A stretch of DNA of 61,993 bases from an uncultured Clostridia bacterium (GCA_937892115.1 CALAUI010000021.1:1-61993); one strand, 5' to 3'; shown: positions 42,893-51,513, numbered from the stretch's first letter. Numbers and translations: made by a program. The notes: a model not told the origin generated them from the sequence alone.

Positions 42893-43011
42893 GCTTGAAT
42901 CTATTGAGTAAGAACATACCAAACTGAATAATGAAGGTTTACGGCAGGCGCTTATCAAAAGATAGGTGCCTGCTTTCATTATAGGAATTAAAGATGTTTG
43001 GTATGTTCTTA
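42893..43011. repeat. MITE-like repeat, copy 2 (intact ends)
   Basis: Copy 2 starts 201 bases after copy 1. The 103-base core (42909-43011) is bounded by a perfect 16-base inverted repeat, TAAGAACATACCAAAC and GTTTGGTATGTTCTTA. A 24-base tail, starting TTCTTACAACAATATC, follows both copies (42861-42884 and 43006-43029). It encodes no protein. The size, perfect terminal repeats and lack of coding sequence fit a non-autonomous mobile element. Confidence 0.85.
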
Positions 43012-43033
43012 CAACAATATCTTCTGCGCGTAT

Positions 43034-43067
43034 CGCTTGATTATTTTAGCGAAAACCAGCCAAAACA
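43034..43067. repeat. Dispersed 34-base repeat, copy A
   Basis: CGCTTGATTATTTTAGCG followed by AAAACCAGCCAAAACA. The same 34 bases with one A/G change occur at 59601-59634. CGCT and AGCG at its ends could pair. The rest of the gap to 43198 holds a short GC hairpin (43078-43094) and AT-rich sequence; I see no gene there. Confidence 0.8.
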
Positions 43068-43198
43068 GAACACACAGCAGGGCGGAATGCCCTGTAACCG
43101 TTTGCGATTGATTCATCTTAACGGAGTAAATACAATAACGGAGCGAAGCGATCCACAACAATTCACCCTTCATTATTCACTATTCAACACACAAAAAC

Positions 43199-43235
43199 GG
43201 CAGGCACTTATCTGACTGTAAGTGCCTGCCTTTGC
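43199..43235 (-). terminator. Terminator of the alcohol dehydrogenase gene
   Basis: A perfect 12-base-pair stem (GGCAGGCACTTA with TAAGTGCCTGCC, loop of eight), followed on the minus strand by GTTTTTG. The stem shares GGCAGGC with the hairpin inside the MITE-like repeat. Confidence 0.8.
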
Positions 43236-44336
43236 TTATATTATCAACATTTTTTCTGCTTCTTCTCTCGTGAGTCCGCCGGGGGAGGAGAGGAAGTTTT
43301 TCGGTACTGCCGCTGCCCATCTTTCGGAGTATTTATGTGCTTCATCGGGTGAAATATGTACTGCGTCAATATCCGTGAGGGATGCGATTACCGCCTTGAC
43401 TTCTCCGATTTTATCGGTCATCTTTTCAAATGCAGCCGCTTTTTCGAGTGAAAACTCCGCGCATCTGTCAATGAATGGAGCAAAGAATGCGGCGCAGGCA
43501 GTTCCGTGGGAAATGCCGTAATTTTCCGTCAGCACGTAGCCGAGAGGATGGGGAAACGCCGTGCCGGTGGTGTTGATTACAAGTCCGGCATATATTGAGC
43601 CGTAATAAAGGGGAGCTCTCAGCTCCGGAGATACCTCTTTGCTCTGCGACAGAGCTTTAAGGCAGGTGTAAATTTCGGGAATGCACTTTTCCGCGTATGT
43701 TCTTACAACACCTTCACACTTTGCCGTAAAGAATCCCTCAACCGCATGGGCAAATGCATCAAGTGCGGTTGAAACCGTTGATTTGTATGGCAGAGACGAA
43801 GTGTATCCCGGATCGCAGAAGGAAACCCTTGCGTAGCAGTCGGGACCCGATATGCTCTTTTTGATACCCGTCTCGTCGTTTGTCATTACGGAAACGCCCG
43901 TAACCTCGCTGCCCGTTCCCGCAGTCGTACCGATGAGGACGACGGGCAGGGGCGCACTGTTATAGACTCTCTTATAGATGTCAAGGGGTGCGAGATTTTC
44001 GTTTGAAGCAAATATGGCAATGGATTTTGAAGCGTCAAGAGCGGAGCCGCCTCCGATACCGAGAATGAAATCCGCCTTAATTTCCCTTGCCTTTTTACCT
44101 GCTTCAAAGCAGGATGAAACCATGGGATTTTCACCTATACCGTTGTAAATTTCGTATCCGATGCCTTCTTTTTCAAGAGCTGATTTCGCATCTGCGAGAG
44201 CTCCGGATTTTTCCGCACCGCTTTTTCCGGTAACGATGAGGCACTTTTTTCCCTGCTCTCTGAGCAGCGTGGAATTTTCGATTACGGAATTTTCGCCGTA
44301 AATCACTCTTACGGGCATATAAACATTGTAAGTCAT
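43236..44336 (-). CDS. Iron-containing alcohol dehydrogenase
   Basis: 366 residues, group III (iron-dependent) alcohol dehydrogenase. The N-terminal Rossmann-like domain has GGGSALDASKSIAIFA (NAD-binding) and TTAGTGSEVTGVSVMT. The C-terminal helical domain holds the metal ligands: Asp and His in ALDAFAHAVEGFF and His in FPHPLGYVLTENYGISHG. It reduces an aldehyde or oxidises an alcohol in fermentation; specificity (butanol, propanediol, glycerol-like) cannot be assigned. Single gene with its own promoter and terminator, divergent from the apbE-rnf operon. Confidence 0.93.
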   Translation of the reverse strand: MTYNVYMPVRVIYGENSVIENSTLLREQGKKCLIVTGKSGAEKSGALADAKSALEKEGIGYEIYNGIGENPMVSSCFEAGKKAREIKADFILGIGGGSALDASKSIAIFASNENLAPLDIYKRVYNSAPLPVVLIGTTAGTGSEVTGVSVMTNDETGIKKSISGPDCYARVSFCDPGYTSSLPYKSTVSTALDAFAHAVEGFFTAKCEGVVRTYAEKCIPEIYTCLKALSQSKEVSPELRAPLYYGSIYAGLVINTTGTAFPHPLGYVLTENYGISHGTACAAFFAPFIDRCAEFSLEKAAAFEKMTDKIGEVKAVIASLTDIDAVHISPDEAHKYSERWAAAVPKNFLSSPGGLTREEAEKMLII

Positions 44337-44366
44337 ATTGATTACCGCCTTCAGTTTTATGCTTCA

Positions 44367-44394
44367 ATTATAAATCATTTGCATAAAAAATCAA
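44367..44394 (-). promoter_or_regulatory. Promoter of the alcohol dehydrogenase
   Basis: Minus strand: -35 TTGATT (44394-44389), 16-base spacer, -10 TATAAT (44372-44367), about 30 bases before the ATG. An imperfect TTATGCAAA/TTATGCACA repeat lies between the two divergent promoters. Confidence 0.65.
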
Positions 44395-44427
44395 TATCAT
44401 CTTTGTGCATAAATATTCAGAATTTTG

Positions 44428-44456
44428 TTGAAAAACAAAACGGATTAGTGTATTAT
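44428..44456 (+). promoter_or_regulatory. Promoter of the apbE-rnf operon
   Basis: -35 TTGAAA (44428-44433), 17-base spacer, -10 TATTAT (44451-44456). Transcription should begin near 44463, which rules out the TTG at 44461 as the translation start of apbE. Confidence 0.72.
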
Positions 44457-44496
44457 ATCTTTGATTATCATAATAGAGGAATGTTTGCTGACCAAT

Positions 44497-45489
44497 ATGA
44501 AAAAGTTTATTTTACCGGTATGTGCGGTCCTTATTCTGGGGGCGGTGATTTTTGCCGTTGTGTATTTCGGCGGTTCCACCGTCGGCAAAAATATATTTGC
44601 AATGGATACGTACGTGAATATCAGGGTAAAGGGCAGAAAAGCGCAGAAGAGTGCCGACGTTATCGAAACTCTTGTGAATAATCTTGATAAGGATGTTCTT
44701 TCACGGCAGTCAAAGGACTCATACGTATATCGGTTAAATTCGGAGAGCGGCGGAAAGTCGGCAAAAAATATGTCCGGATACTTCGGTATGCTCTTTGAAA
44801 TCGCTCAGAAAAGCAACGGAAAATTTGACTTTACACTGGGAGCACTCAGCGATTTGTGGGGATTCGGCAAAAAGCCCGCCGTACCCGACAAAAAGGATAT
44901 AGCGGCAGCTCTTGATAAATGCGGATGGGAAAAGGTTACCATTGAGCATCAGCAGATTTCCTTCCCCGAGGGACTAAAGCTTGACCTCGGAGCGGCAGGC
45001 AAAGGAATTGCCCTTGATGAAATCAGAAAATATCTTGAGAGCACAAAAATCAGAGAAGCGGTAATCAGTCTGGGAGGCAGTATCCTTCTTTACGGTAAGA
45101 GAGATTTTACCGTGGGAATAGTCAATCCCGAAAATTCGGCGACAAATTTCGCGGTGCTTACCGTTCCCGCTTCCTGCGTTTCCACCTCGGGAAGCTACGA
45201 GAGATTCTTTGAAGAGGACGGCAAACGCTATCATCATATACTTGACCCTGAAACGGGATATCCCGTTGATAACGGTATAGTCAGCGTTACGGTTGTATCA
45301 CAGAACGGCACTTTCTCCGATATTCTTTCCACCGCCTGCTTTGCAATGGGACTTGAAGACGGTATGGCTCTCGCGAAGGAATATAACTGCGGTATAGTCG
45401 TAGTTACAGAAGGCAAAAAGGTTTACGTTTCGGATGACCTGAAGGATTTGATTGAAATCAGTGACGGCAGTTACACCGTGGTTGAATAA
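44497..45489 (+). CDS. apbE: FAD:protein FMN transferase
   Basis: About 330 residues from ATG 44497, with an N-terminal membrane/signal segment (MKKFILPVCAVLILG). ApbE moves FMN from FAD onto a threonine of target proteins outside the membrane. FAMDTYVNI opens the domain; DLGAAGKGIALDE, SLGGSILLYG and STSGSYERFF are the nucleotide and magnesium sites. The genes for two classic substrates, RnfD and RnfG, are in the same operon. The start is uncertain: GAGGA at 44476-44480 is too far from the ATG and better spaced for TTG 44485 or CTG 44488 in the same frame. The stop overlaps the next ATG by one base. Confidence 0.92.
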   Translation: MKKFILPVCAVLILGAVIFAVVYFGGSTVGKNIFAMDTYVNIRVKGRKAQKSADVIETLVNNLDKDVLSRQSKDSYVYRLNSESGGKSAKNMSGYFGMLFEIAQKSNGKFDFTLGALSDLWGFGKKPAVPDKKDIAAALDKCGWEKVTIEHQQISFPEGLKLDLGAAGKGIALDEIRKYLESTKIREAVISLGGSILLYGKRDFTVGIVNPENSATNFAVLTVPASCVSTSGSYERFFEEDGKRYHHILDPETGYPVDNGIVSVTVVSQNGTFSDILSTACFAMGLEDGMALAKEYNCGIVVVTEGKKVYVSDDLKDLIEISDGSYTVVE

Positions 45490-45860
45490 TGGATAAAAAG
45501 TTATTCCGTAAAGCAGATATTATCATCATCCTCGCGGTACTCGTCATTGCAGGCGTATTTCTGCTGTGGCAGTATTCACCCGCAGATAACCTCAGAGCGG
45601 TAATCACCGTGGACGGAAAAACCGTCGGGACTCTTGACCTCGGCAAGATAACCGGTGAAAAGGTGATTATTCCCGATACGTCACCAAAGGTCAAAATCGT
45701 TGCCGAAAAGGGAAGCATCCGCTTTGACGAAGCGGAATGCAGAGATAAAATCTGCGTTTCAAGAGGAAAATTGTATCGGAAGGGAGATACGGCGGTATGC
45801 CTGCCCTCAAAGACGGTTATCACCATAACCGGCGGCAGTGTAGACGCCATGACCTACTGA
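45489..45860 (+). CDS. NusG domain II-containing protein
   Basis: 123 residues. One N-terminal membrane segment (about 10-30) is followed by an extracytoplasmic NusG-II-like domain with GEKVIIPDTSPKVKIVAEKG, EAECRDKICVSRGK and VCLPSKTVITITGG. The cysteine pattern is typical of the small family found beside ApbE and the Gx transporter in Firmicutes rnf operons. Function unknown; a role in Rnf assembly or in FMN transfer is inferred from the context. It overlaps apbE by one base. Confidence 0.85.
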   Translation: MDKKLFRKADIIIILAVLVIAGVFLLWQYSPADNLRAVITVDGKTVGTLDLGKITGEKVIIPDTSPKVKIVAEKGSIRFDEAECRDKICVSRGKLYRKGDTAVCLPSKTVITITGGSVDAMTY

Positions 45861-45861
45861 T

Positions 45862-46386
45862 ATGAAAAAGAAGCTTGTTTATAAAGTCGCTCTGAGCGGT
45901 ATTCTCTGTGCCCAGGCGCTTGCCCTGAATTTTATTGAAGGGCTGATACCCGCTCTGCCCTGGCTTCCTCCGGGAGCAAAGCCGGGATTCTCAAATATCA
46001 TCACAATGTTTGCCGCCGAGTCCCTCGGCCTCGGGCAGGCGTTGATAATAACTCTTGTGAAAGGCGGATTCGCATTCATCACAAGAGGCGCGACAGCCGC
46101 TCTGATGAGTCTGTCGGGCGGTATTCTGTCCGCTCTGGCAATGTATTTCCTGCTGAAATACGGTAAAAATCTGTTCGGACTTATGGGCATTTCCGTAATA
46201 TCGGCCCTTTGTCACAATGCAGGCCAGCTTTTCGCATCCGTACTTGTAACGGGAAGTACAAAAACGTTTTATTATGCACCGTTTCTCGCAATTTTCGGAA
46301 TCATTACCGGTGTTCTGACCGGTCTTATATTCAAAGCGGTTTTACCCGCTTTAAGCAAGCAGAAAAATTATTTATCAAAATCCTGA
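45862..46386 (+). CDS. Gx transporter family membrane protein
   Basis: 174 residues with about five membrane segments. PALPWLPPGAKPGFSNIITMFA is the diagnostic motif of the Gx family (annotated in the past as heptaprenyl diphosphate synthase component I). Members resemble ECF-type substrate-binding membrane proteins. In many Clostridia the gene sits with apbE, the NusG-II gene and rnf, as here, so it may bring in a flavin precursor or another Rnf cofactor; this is inference. Start one base after the preceding stop. Confidence 0.85.
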   Translation: MKKKLVYKVALSGILCAQALALNFIEGLIPALPWLPPGAKPGFSNIITMFAAESLGLGQALIITLVKGGFAFITRGATAALMSLSGGILSALAMYFLLKYGKNLFGLMGISVISALCHNAGQLFASVLVTGSTKTFYYAPFLAIFGIITGVLTGLIFKAVLPALSKQKNYLSKS

Positions 46387-46402
46387 ATGGGAGGAGTTTA
46401 TT

Positions 46403-47755
46403 ATGGCAAAGATCCCCGAGGGAGTTCTGACCGCAGTCAAAAAGGTCAGAGGCGGCGTCAAGGTCGACCACAATAAGAATACCCAGGACCTTGAGGTTGT
46501 CAGAATCCCTACTCCGGCAAAAGTAGTAATCCCCATGCAGATGCACATCGGCGCACCCTGTGAGCCGGTCGTAAAGGTAGGCGATGAGGTCGCTGTCGGC
46601 CAGGTTATCGGTGATACCGATAAGTTTGTCAGCGCACCTATTCACGCGTCTGTATCCGGCAAGGTCGTAGCCGTGGGTGATATCAAGATGCCCAACGGCT
46701 CAATGTCAAAGGCGGTTACAATCGAATCCGACGGTGAAATGCGTTTATGGGAAGGCATCAAGCCCCCCGTTGTTGAGACGGGAGCAGACCTTGTAAAAGC
46801 AGTACGCGAAAGCGGTCTTGTAGGTCTGGGCGGCGCCGGCTTCCCCACTCACGTAAAGCTCAGCTTCGGTCCCGATAAGGGCATTGATACTCTTGTAATC
46901 AATGCTGCCGAATGTGAGCCCTATATCACAGTTGACTACCGTGAATGCATTGATAATTCATGGGATATTCTTTCGGCTGTATATACAATCAAGGAGCTTC
47001 TGGGTTTCAAGAAGGTCGTTATTGCCGCAGAGGATAATAAGCCCGAGGCATTCAAAGTCCTCAAATCAATCGCAGATAACGAGAAGTATGACCCTCAGAA
47101 CGACGTACGTCTTATGGTGCTTGAATCCAAGTACCCCCAGGGCGCGGAAAAAATGATGGTTCAGTCCGCAACCGGCAGGCAGGTTCCTCCGGGAAAGCTT
47201 CCCGCAGACGTGGGCTGTGTCGTAATGAACGTTGCATCGGTCGCTTTCATCGCAAGATATCTTAAAACGGGTAAGCCCCTTGTCAGCCGTTCCCTTACGG
47301 TTGACGGCTCCGCTATTACAGAGCCCAAGAACGTCAGAGTTCCCATCGGTACCAATATCGGTGATATCATTGAATTCTGCGGCGGCTTCAAGGGCCAGCC
47401 CGCAAAGCTGATTTCCGGCGGTCCCATGATGGGCCTTTCAATAGTCGGTACTGATTTCCCCGTCCTCAAGCAGAATAACGCCATCCTCGCTTTCGCTGAG
47501 GAGGATGCGATTCTCAAGAAGGAAACCGACTGTATCCGCTGCGGCAGATGTGCCGCTGCCTGTCCTCTCAGTCTTATGCCCACCAATATCATCAGGGCAA
47601 CCAAGGCGAAGGACGTTGATACGCTTAACCGTATAGGTGTTATGGTGTGTATGGAGTGCGGCTCCTGCGCATACTCCTGCCCCGCAGGTAAACCCCTTGT
47701 TCAGCATATGCGCCTTGCAAAGGCATTAGTAAAAGAGGAGGCGGCAAAGAAATGA
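46403..47755 (+). CDS. rnfC: Rnf complex subunit C
   Basis: 450 residues. RnfC is the peripheral subunit that exchanges electrons with NADH. The N-terminal barrel-sandwich part contains MQMHIGAPCEPVVKVGDEV. GLGGAGFPTHVKL is the glycine-rich NADH/FMN site. Two [4Fe-4S] motifs stand near the C-terminus: CIRCGRCAAACP and CMECGSCAYSCP. The stop overlaps rnfD by four bases. The operon order C-D-G-E-A-B is the usual one in Clostridia. The complex couples ferredoxin oxidation and NAD reduction to sodium or proton export. Confidence 0.97.
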   Translation: MAKIPEGVLTAVKKVRGGVKVDHNKNTQDLEVVRIPTPAKVVIPMQMHIGAPCEPVVKVGDEVAVGQVIGDTDKFVSAPIHASVSGKVVAVGDIKMPNGSMSKAVTIESDGEMRLWEGIKPPVVETGADLVKAVRESGLVGLGGAGFPTHVKLSFGPDKGIDTLVINAAECEPYITVDYRECIDNSWDILSAVYTIKELLGFKKVVIAAEDNKPEAFKVLKSIADNEKYDPQNDVRLMVLESKYPQGAEKMMVQSATGRQVPPGKLPADVGCVVMNVASVAFIARYLKTGKPLVSRSLTVDGSAITEPKNVRVPIGTNIGDIIEFCGGFKGQPAKLISGGPMMGLSIVGTDFPVLKQNNAILAFAEEDAILKKETDCIRCGRCAAACPLSLMPTNIIRATKAKDVDTLNRIGVMVCMECGSCAYSCPAGKPLVQHMRLAKALVKEEAAKK

Positions 47756-48738
47756 TAAACGGCAAAAAATTATTTGTAAGCGCTTCCCCTCACGTGCGCT
47801 CAAAGTCAACGACACAGAGCATAATGCTTGATGTCATTATCGCAATGATTCCGGCACTTATCGCTTCCGTTGTTTTCTTCGGCATACGTGCTTTACTCGT
47901 TACTCTCGTATCCGTTGCCGCATGTGTATTCTTTGAGTGGGCGGTACGCAGGTTTATCCTTAAAAAGAGCAATACCGTTGCGGATCTTTCCGCAGTTGTA
48001 ACCGGTATGCTTCTTGCATTCAATCTTCCCTCATCCATTCCCTTCTGGATGGTGATCGTCGGCGATTTGTTTGCAATCGTAATCGTCAAGCAGTGCTTCG
48101 GCGGTATCGGTCAGAATTTTGTCAATCCCGCTATTGCAGGCCGTATCTTTATGCTGCTTTCCTTCTCGGATGCAATGTCAAAATGGCCTCTTCCCGGTCA
48201 GGGTGTTACCGAATTTGATGCGGCTACGGGAGCAACTCCTCTTGTTTCACTCGCAAAGAACGAGGCACTTCCCTCACTTGCTGATATGGTTATCGGCAAC
48301 AGAGGCGGTTCACTCGGTGAAACCTGCATTATCGCACTTGTAATCGGCGGCATCTATCTTGTTGCCCGCAAAGTCATCAAGCCCACGATTCCTCTTGCAT
48401 TTATCGGTACCGTTGCCGTTGTTATGCTTATCGCAGGCAAGGGTAACATTGAATACGCCGCATATCAGCTTCTTTCGGGCGGTCTTTTCCTGGGTGCAAT
48501 CTTCATGGCAACAGACTATACCACAAGCCCGCTTACTTCAAAGGGCAAGGTTATATTCGGTATCGGCTGCGGCCTTTTCACCTGCCTCATCCGTCTTTTC
48601 GGTTCTCTTCCCGAGGGCGTTTCCTATTCAATCATCCTTATGAACGTCCTTTGTCCTCTTATTGAAAGAGCAACCACTCCCAAGCCCTTCGGCACTCCCA
48701 AGAAGGAGAAAAAGGCAAAGGAGGAAGCAAAAGCATGA
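47752..48738 (+). CDS. rnfD: Rnf complex subunit D
   Basis: 328 residues with about nine membrane segments. Covalent FMN is attached to Thr in the motif ATGATPLVSL, near residue 163; the motif fits the ApbE consensus. SASPHVRSKSTTQSIMLDV is the conserved N-terminus. It is an integral part of the electron path and probably of the ion channel. The C-terminus ends in a Lys-rich cytoplasmic tail. It overlaps rnfC and rnfG by four bases each. Confidence 0.97.
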   Translation: MINGKKLFVSASPHVRSKSTTQSIMLDVIIAMIPALIASVVFFGIRALLVTLVSVAACVFFEWAVRRFILKKSNTVADLSAVVTGMLLAFNLPSSIPFWMVIVGDLFAIVIVKQCFGGIGQNFVNPAIAGRIFMLLSFSDAMSKWPLPGQGVTEFDAATGATPLVSLAKNEALPSLADMVIGNRGGSLGETCIIALVIGGIYLVARKVIKPTIPLAFIGTVAVVMLIAGKGNIEYAAYQLLSGGLFLGAIFMATDYTTSPLTSKGKVIFGIGCGLFTCLIRLFGSLPEGVSYSIILMNVLCPLIERATTPKPFGTPKKEKKAKEEAKA

Positions 48739-49295
48739 AAAACTTAAAAGAATATATCGTTCCCACAATCACGCTCTTCCTTATCTGCTTTGTGGCAGCT
48801 CTGTTATTAGGCCTGACAAATCAGGTGACCGCTCCCAAAATTGCGGAAATCGAAGAACAGACAAAGCAGGAAGCCATGAAGCAGGTCTTCCCCGATGCGG
48901 ATTCCTTCAGCGCAGACAAGCAGGCAAACGGCTGTACCTATGCCGAGGCGCTTGATTCGGACAAAAACGTTATCGGCTATGCCGTGACCGCAATCGGTAA
49001 GGGCGGCTATTCCGGTGACATCAAGCTTATGGTAGGCATTGACACCGAAGGCAAGGTTTCCGAAATTACCGTTCTCAGCCAGGACGAAACTCCTTCCGTA
49101 GGCGGTAAAAAGGTTATTCAGAACGACAGTTTCTTTGCACAGTTCACCGGACTTACGGAAAATGCCGGTATCGGTGCAGGCAACGTTGACGCCGTATCAG
49201 GCGCAACAAAAACTTCAACCGGCGTTGCAGATGCGGTAAATAACGCTCTGCTCTGCTGTAAAAGTATCGGTCAGGAGGTGAGTACAAATGGCTGA
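48735..49295 (+). CDS. rnfG: Rnf complex subunit G
   Basis: 186 residues. One N-terminal membrane anchor (about 9-30) precedes an extracytoplasmic FMN-binding domain. SGATKTSTGV near residue 155 is the covalent flavinylation site used by ApbE. GYSGDIKLMVGID and LSQDETPSVG are other family landmarks. The stop lies inside the rnfE start region (eight-base overlap). Confidence 0.97.
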   Translation: MKNLKEYIVPTITLFLICFVAALLLGLTNQVTAPKIAEIEEQTKQEAMKQVFPDADSFSADKQANGCTYAEALDSDKNVIGYAVTAIGKGGYSGDIKLMVGIDTEGKVSEITVLSQDETPSVGGKKVIQNDSFFAQFTGLTENAGIGAGNVDAVSGATKTSTGVADAVNNALLCCKSIGQEVSTNG

Positions 49296-50058
49296 AAAGA
49301 AATCATTGGGATATGAGTTCAGTAAGGGTATTATCAAAGAGAATCCCGTTCTCCGTCTTGTACTCGGTACCTGTCCCACCCTTGCAACCAGTGTTTCGGT
49401 TACGAACTCAATCGGTATGGGCATTGCGGCTACGCTGGTACTTATGTGCTCCAACGTCGTAATTTCCCTGCTCCGTAAGGTTATTCCTTCAAAAATCAGA
49501 ATCCCCGCATATATCGTTGTTATCGCATCCTTCGTTACAATAGTACAGATGCTTGTAAAGGCCTTTGTCCCTGCTCTTAACGATGCTCTGGGCGTATATC
49601 TTCCCCTTATCGTTGTTAACTGCATTATCCTCGGCAGAGCCGAAGCATTTGCCGGTAAGAACTCCGTTCCCGCTTCCTTCCTTGACGGTCTCGGAATGGG
49701 TATCGGTTTTACCGTTGCTCTTGTAATTATGGCTACCATCCGTGAAACAATCGGCTCGGGTACGTTTATGGACGGCATCAGCTCACTTACCGCCGTTGTA
49801 GCTCCCAACGCCACATGGAACGGATTCCATTTCTGGGAAACTCCCGTTGCAATCCTTACAATGGCTCCCGGCGGATTCCTTGTATTCGGATTCGTTATGG
49901 CTGCCGCCAATAAGCTTGCGGAAAGCAAGGGTAAGCCCGCAGCACAGCTTAACGGCTGTCAGGGTTGTCCCATGGCTCATTCCTGTGCAATCGCAAATAC
50001 GGAAGCTTCCTGCGATGCAAAAGCAAAAGAAGAGGAAAAGGAGGCGTCTGAATCATGA
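49288..50058 (+). CDS. rnfE: Rnf complex subunit E with cysteine-rich tail
   Basis: 256 residues; RnfE is usually 200-230. Six membrane segments occupy about 1-205. Typical motifs include NPVLRLVLGTCPTLATS, where the Cys is a ligand of the intramembrane iron centre shared with RnfA, and YLPLIVVNCIILGRAEAF with the second Cys. The extra C-terminal 35 residues carry CQGCPMAHSC and a further Cys, then an acidic end. The tail may bind a metal or Fe-S cluster on the cytoplasmic side. It overlaps rnfA by four bases. Confidence 0.96.
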   Translation: MAEKKSLGYEFSKGIIKENPVLRLVLGTCPTLATSVSVTNSIGMGIAATLVLMCSNVVISLLRKVIPSKIRIPAYIVVIASFVTIVQMLVKAFVPALNDALGVYLPLIVVNCIILGRAEAFAGKNSVPASFLDGLGMGIGFTVALVIMATIRETIGSGTFMDGISSLTAVVAPNATWNGFHFWETPVAILTMAPGGFLVFGFVMAAANKLAESKGKPAAQLNGCQGCPMAHSCAIANTEASCDAKAKEEEKEASES

Positions 50059-50645
50059 AAGATTACTTATGGATCTTTATGACCGCAATCCTTACGGAGA
50101 ACTTCATTCTCTGTCAGTTCCTCGGAATCTGTCCCTTCCTGGGCGTTTCCAAAAAGCTTAATACCGCGGTCGGTATGAGCGCAGCCGTTATCTTCGTTAT
50201 GGCACTTGCCACCGCAGTAACTTATCCCATCAACCAGTTCCTGCTTGTAAAGAACGGACTTGAATATCTTCAGACAATCGTTTTCATCCTTGTAATTGCC
50301 GCTCTGGTACAGTTCGTTGAAATCGTGCTGAAAAAATTCATTCCCTCGCTTTATCAGGCACTCGGCATCTATCTTCCCCTTATCACCACCAACTGCGCGG
50401 TACTCGGCGTTGTTCTTCTCAACATCCAGAAGGGCTACGGCTTCGGTGCTTCTATGCTTAACTCAGTAGGCGGCGGTGTGGGCTTCATGGTTGCCATGAT
50501 TATGTTCGCAGGTGTCCGTGAGAGACTTGAAGGAAACGATATCCCCAAAGCTCTCAGAGGACTTCCCATAACCCTTATCGCAGCAGCACTCGTTTCCCTC
50601 TCATTCCAGGGCTTCGCAGGTGTTGTTGACGGTATATTCCATTAA
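50055..50645 (+). CDS. rnfA: Rnf complex subunit A
   Basis: 196 residues, six membrane segments, homologous to RnfE with inverted topology. NFILCQFLGICPFLGVSKK and YLPLITTNCAVLGVVL hold the cysteines that with those of RnfE bind the intramembrane Fe-S centre. Length is normal. It lies between rnfE (four-base overlap) and rnfB (16-base gap). Confidence 0.97.
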   Translation: MKDYLWIFMTAILTENFILCQFLGICPFLGVSKKLNTAVGMSAAVIFVMALATAVTYPINQFLLVKNGLEYLQTIVFILVIAALVQFVEIVLKKFIPSLYQALGIYLPLITTNCAVLGVVLLNIQKGYGFGASMLNSVGGGVGFMVAMIMFAGVRERLEGNDIPKALRGLPITLIAAALVSLSFQGFAGVVDGIFH

Positions 50646-50661
50646 GAAAGGCGGTAAGAAT

Positions 50662-51471
50662 ATGAATCCTGTTGTTATCGCCGTTATTATCGTATCGGTT
50701 ATCGGTGCAATTGCAGCCCTTATCCTTGCAATCGCATCCAAGGTATTTGCAGTACCCGTTGATGAAAAAGCAGAGCAGATCAGAGAGTGCCTTCCCGGTG
50801 CGAACTGCGGCGCCTGCGGATTTTCCGGCTGTGACGGTTATGCCGCCGCTCTTTCAAAGGGCGAGGTAAAGGAAACCAATCTCTGTAACCCCGGCGGAAA
50901 TGAAGCCGCAAAGGCAATCAGCGAGATTATGGGTGTTGCCGCAAGTGAGGTCAAGCCCATGGCAGCTATCGTGCTTTGCAGAGGTCATAATGCCAATTCC
51001 GTACAGAAGCTTACCTATCAGGGCGTAATGAGCTGCCGTATGGCTTCCCAGGTATTCGGCGGTCCCAAAGAATGTATCTACGGCTGTGTAGGTTACGGTG
51101 ACTGTATGGCAGTCTGTGAATACGACGCAATCAAAATCTGTGACGGCATCGCGAGAATTGATCCTCACGCCTGCCGTGCTTGTAAGAAGTGCGTCAAGAC
51201 CTGCCCCAAGGGACTTATCGAGATGCTTCCTCTTGAGGAAACGGAGGCGGCTGTTCTCTGTAAGAATCACGACAAGGGTGCGCAGACCCGTAAGGAATGT
51301 ACCGCCGGCTGTATCGGCTGTATGAAGTGTACGAAGGTTTGCGAAAACGAAGCAATTACCATTGACCGCTTCTGCGCAAAGGTTGACTTTACAAAGTGTA
51401 CCGGCTGCGGAAAATGTCACGAAGAATGCCCCGTAGGTGCTATTGACCTTGTAAGTCTTACAAAGAAATAA
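50662..51471 (+). CDS. rnfB: Rnf complex subunit B (ferredoxin-type)
   Basis: 269 residues from ATG 50662, which has GAAAGGCGG upstream; an earlier in-frame start has none. One N-terminal membrane span (about 5-27), then a cluster site with CLPGANCGACGFSGCDGYA, and later several [4Fe-4S] motifs (CRACKKCVKTCP, CIGCMKCTKVC, CTGCGKCHEECP). RnfB accepts electrons from reduced ferredoxin and passes them into the membrane part. It is the last gene; a terminator follows directly. Confidence 0.97.
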   Translation: MNPVVIAVIIVSVIGAIAALILAIASKVFAVPVDEKAEQIRECLPGANCGACGFSGCDGYAAALSKGEVKETNLCNPGGNEAAKAISEIMGVAASEVKPMAAIVLCRGHNANSVQKLTYQGVMSCRMASQVFGGPKECIYGCVGYGDCMAVCEYDAIKICDGIARIDPHACRACKKCVKTCPKGLIEMLPLEETEAAVLCKNHDKGAQTRKECTAGCIGCMKCTKVCENEAITIDRFCAKVDFTKCTGCGKCHEECPVGAIDLVSLTKK

Positions 51472-51476
51472 TATAA

Positions 51477-51513
51477 AAAGCTCCCGATGTCATGCATCGG
51501 GAGCTTTCGTTTT
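51477..51513 (+). terminator. Terminator of the rnf operon
   Basis: A perfect 13-base-pair stem (AAAGCTCCCGATG with CATCGGGAGCTTT, loop TCATG) followed by CGTTTTG. It lies five bases after the rnfB stop and may also serve the convergent DUF1294 gene. Confidence 0.85.

Noticed and set aside
42994..43215. 73-residue open frame in the repeat region
   Set aside because: It starts inside the inverted repeat of the MITE-like element and has no ribosome site or domain.
43236..51471. Alcohol dehydrogenase as part of the rnf operon
   Set aside because: It is on the opposite strand with its own promoter and terminator.
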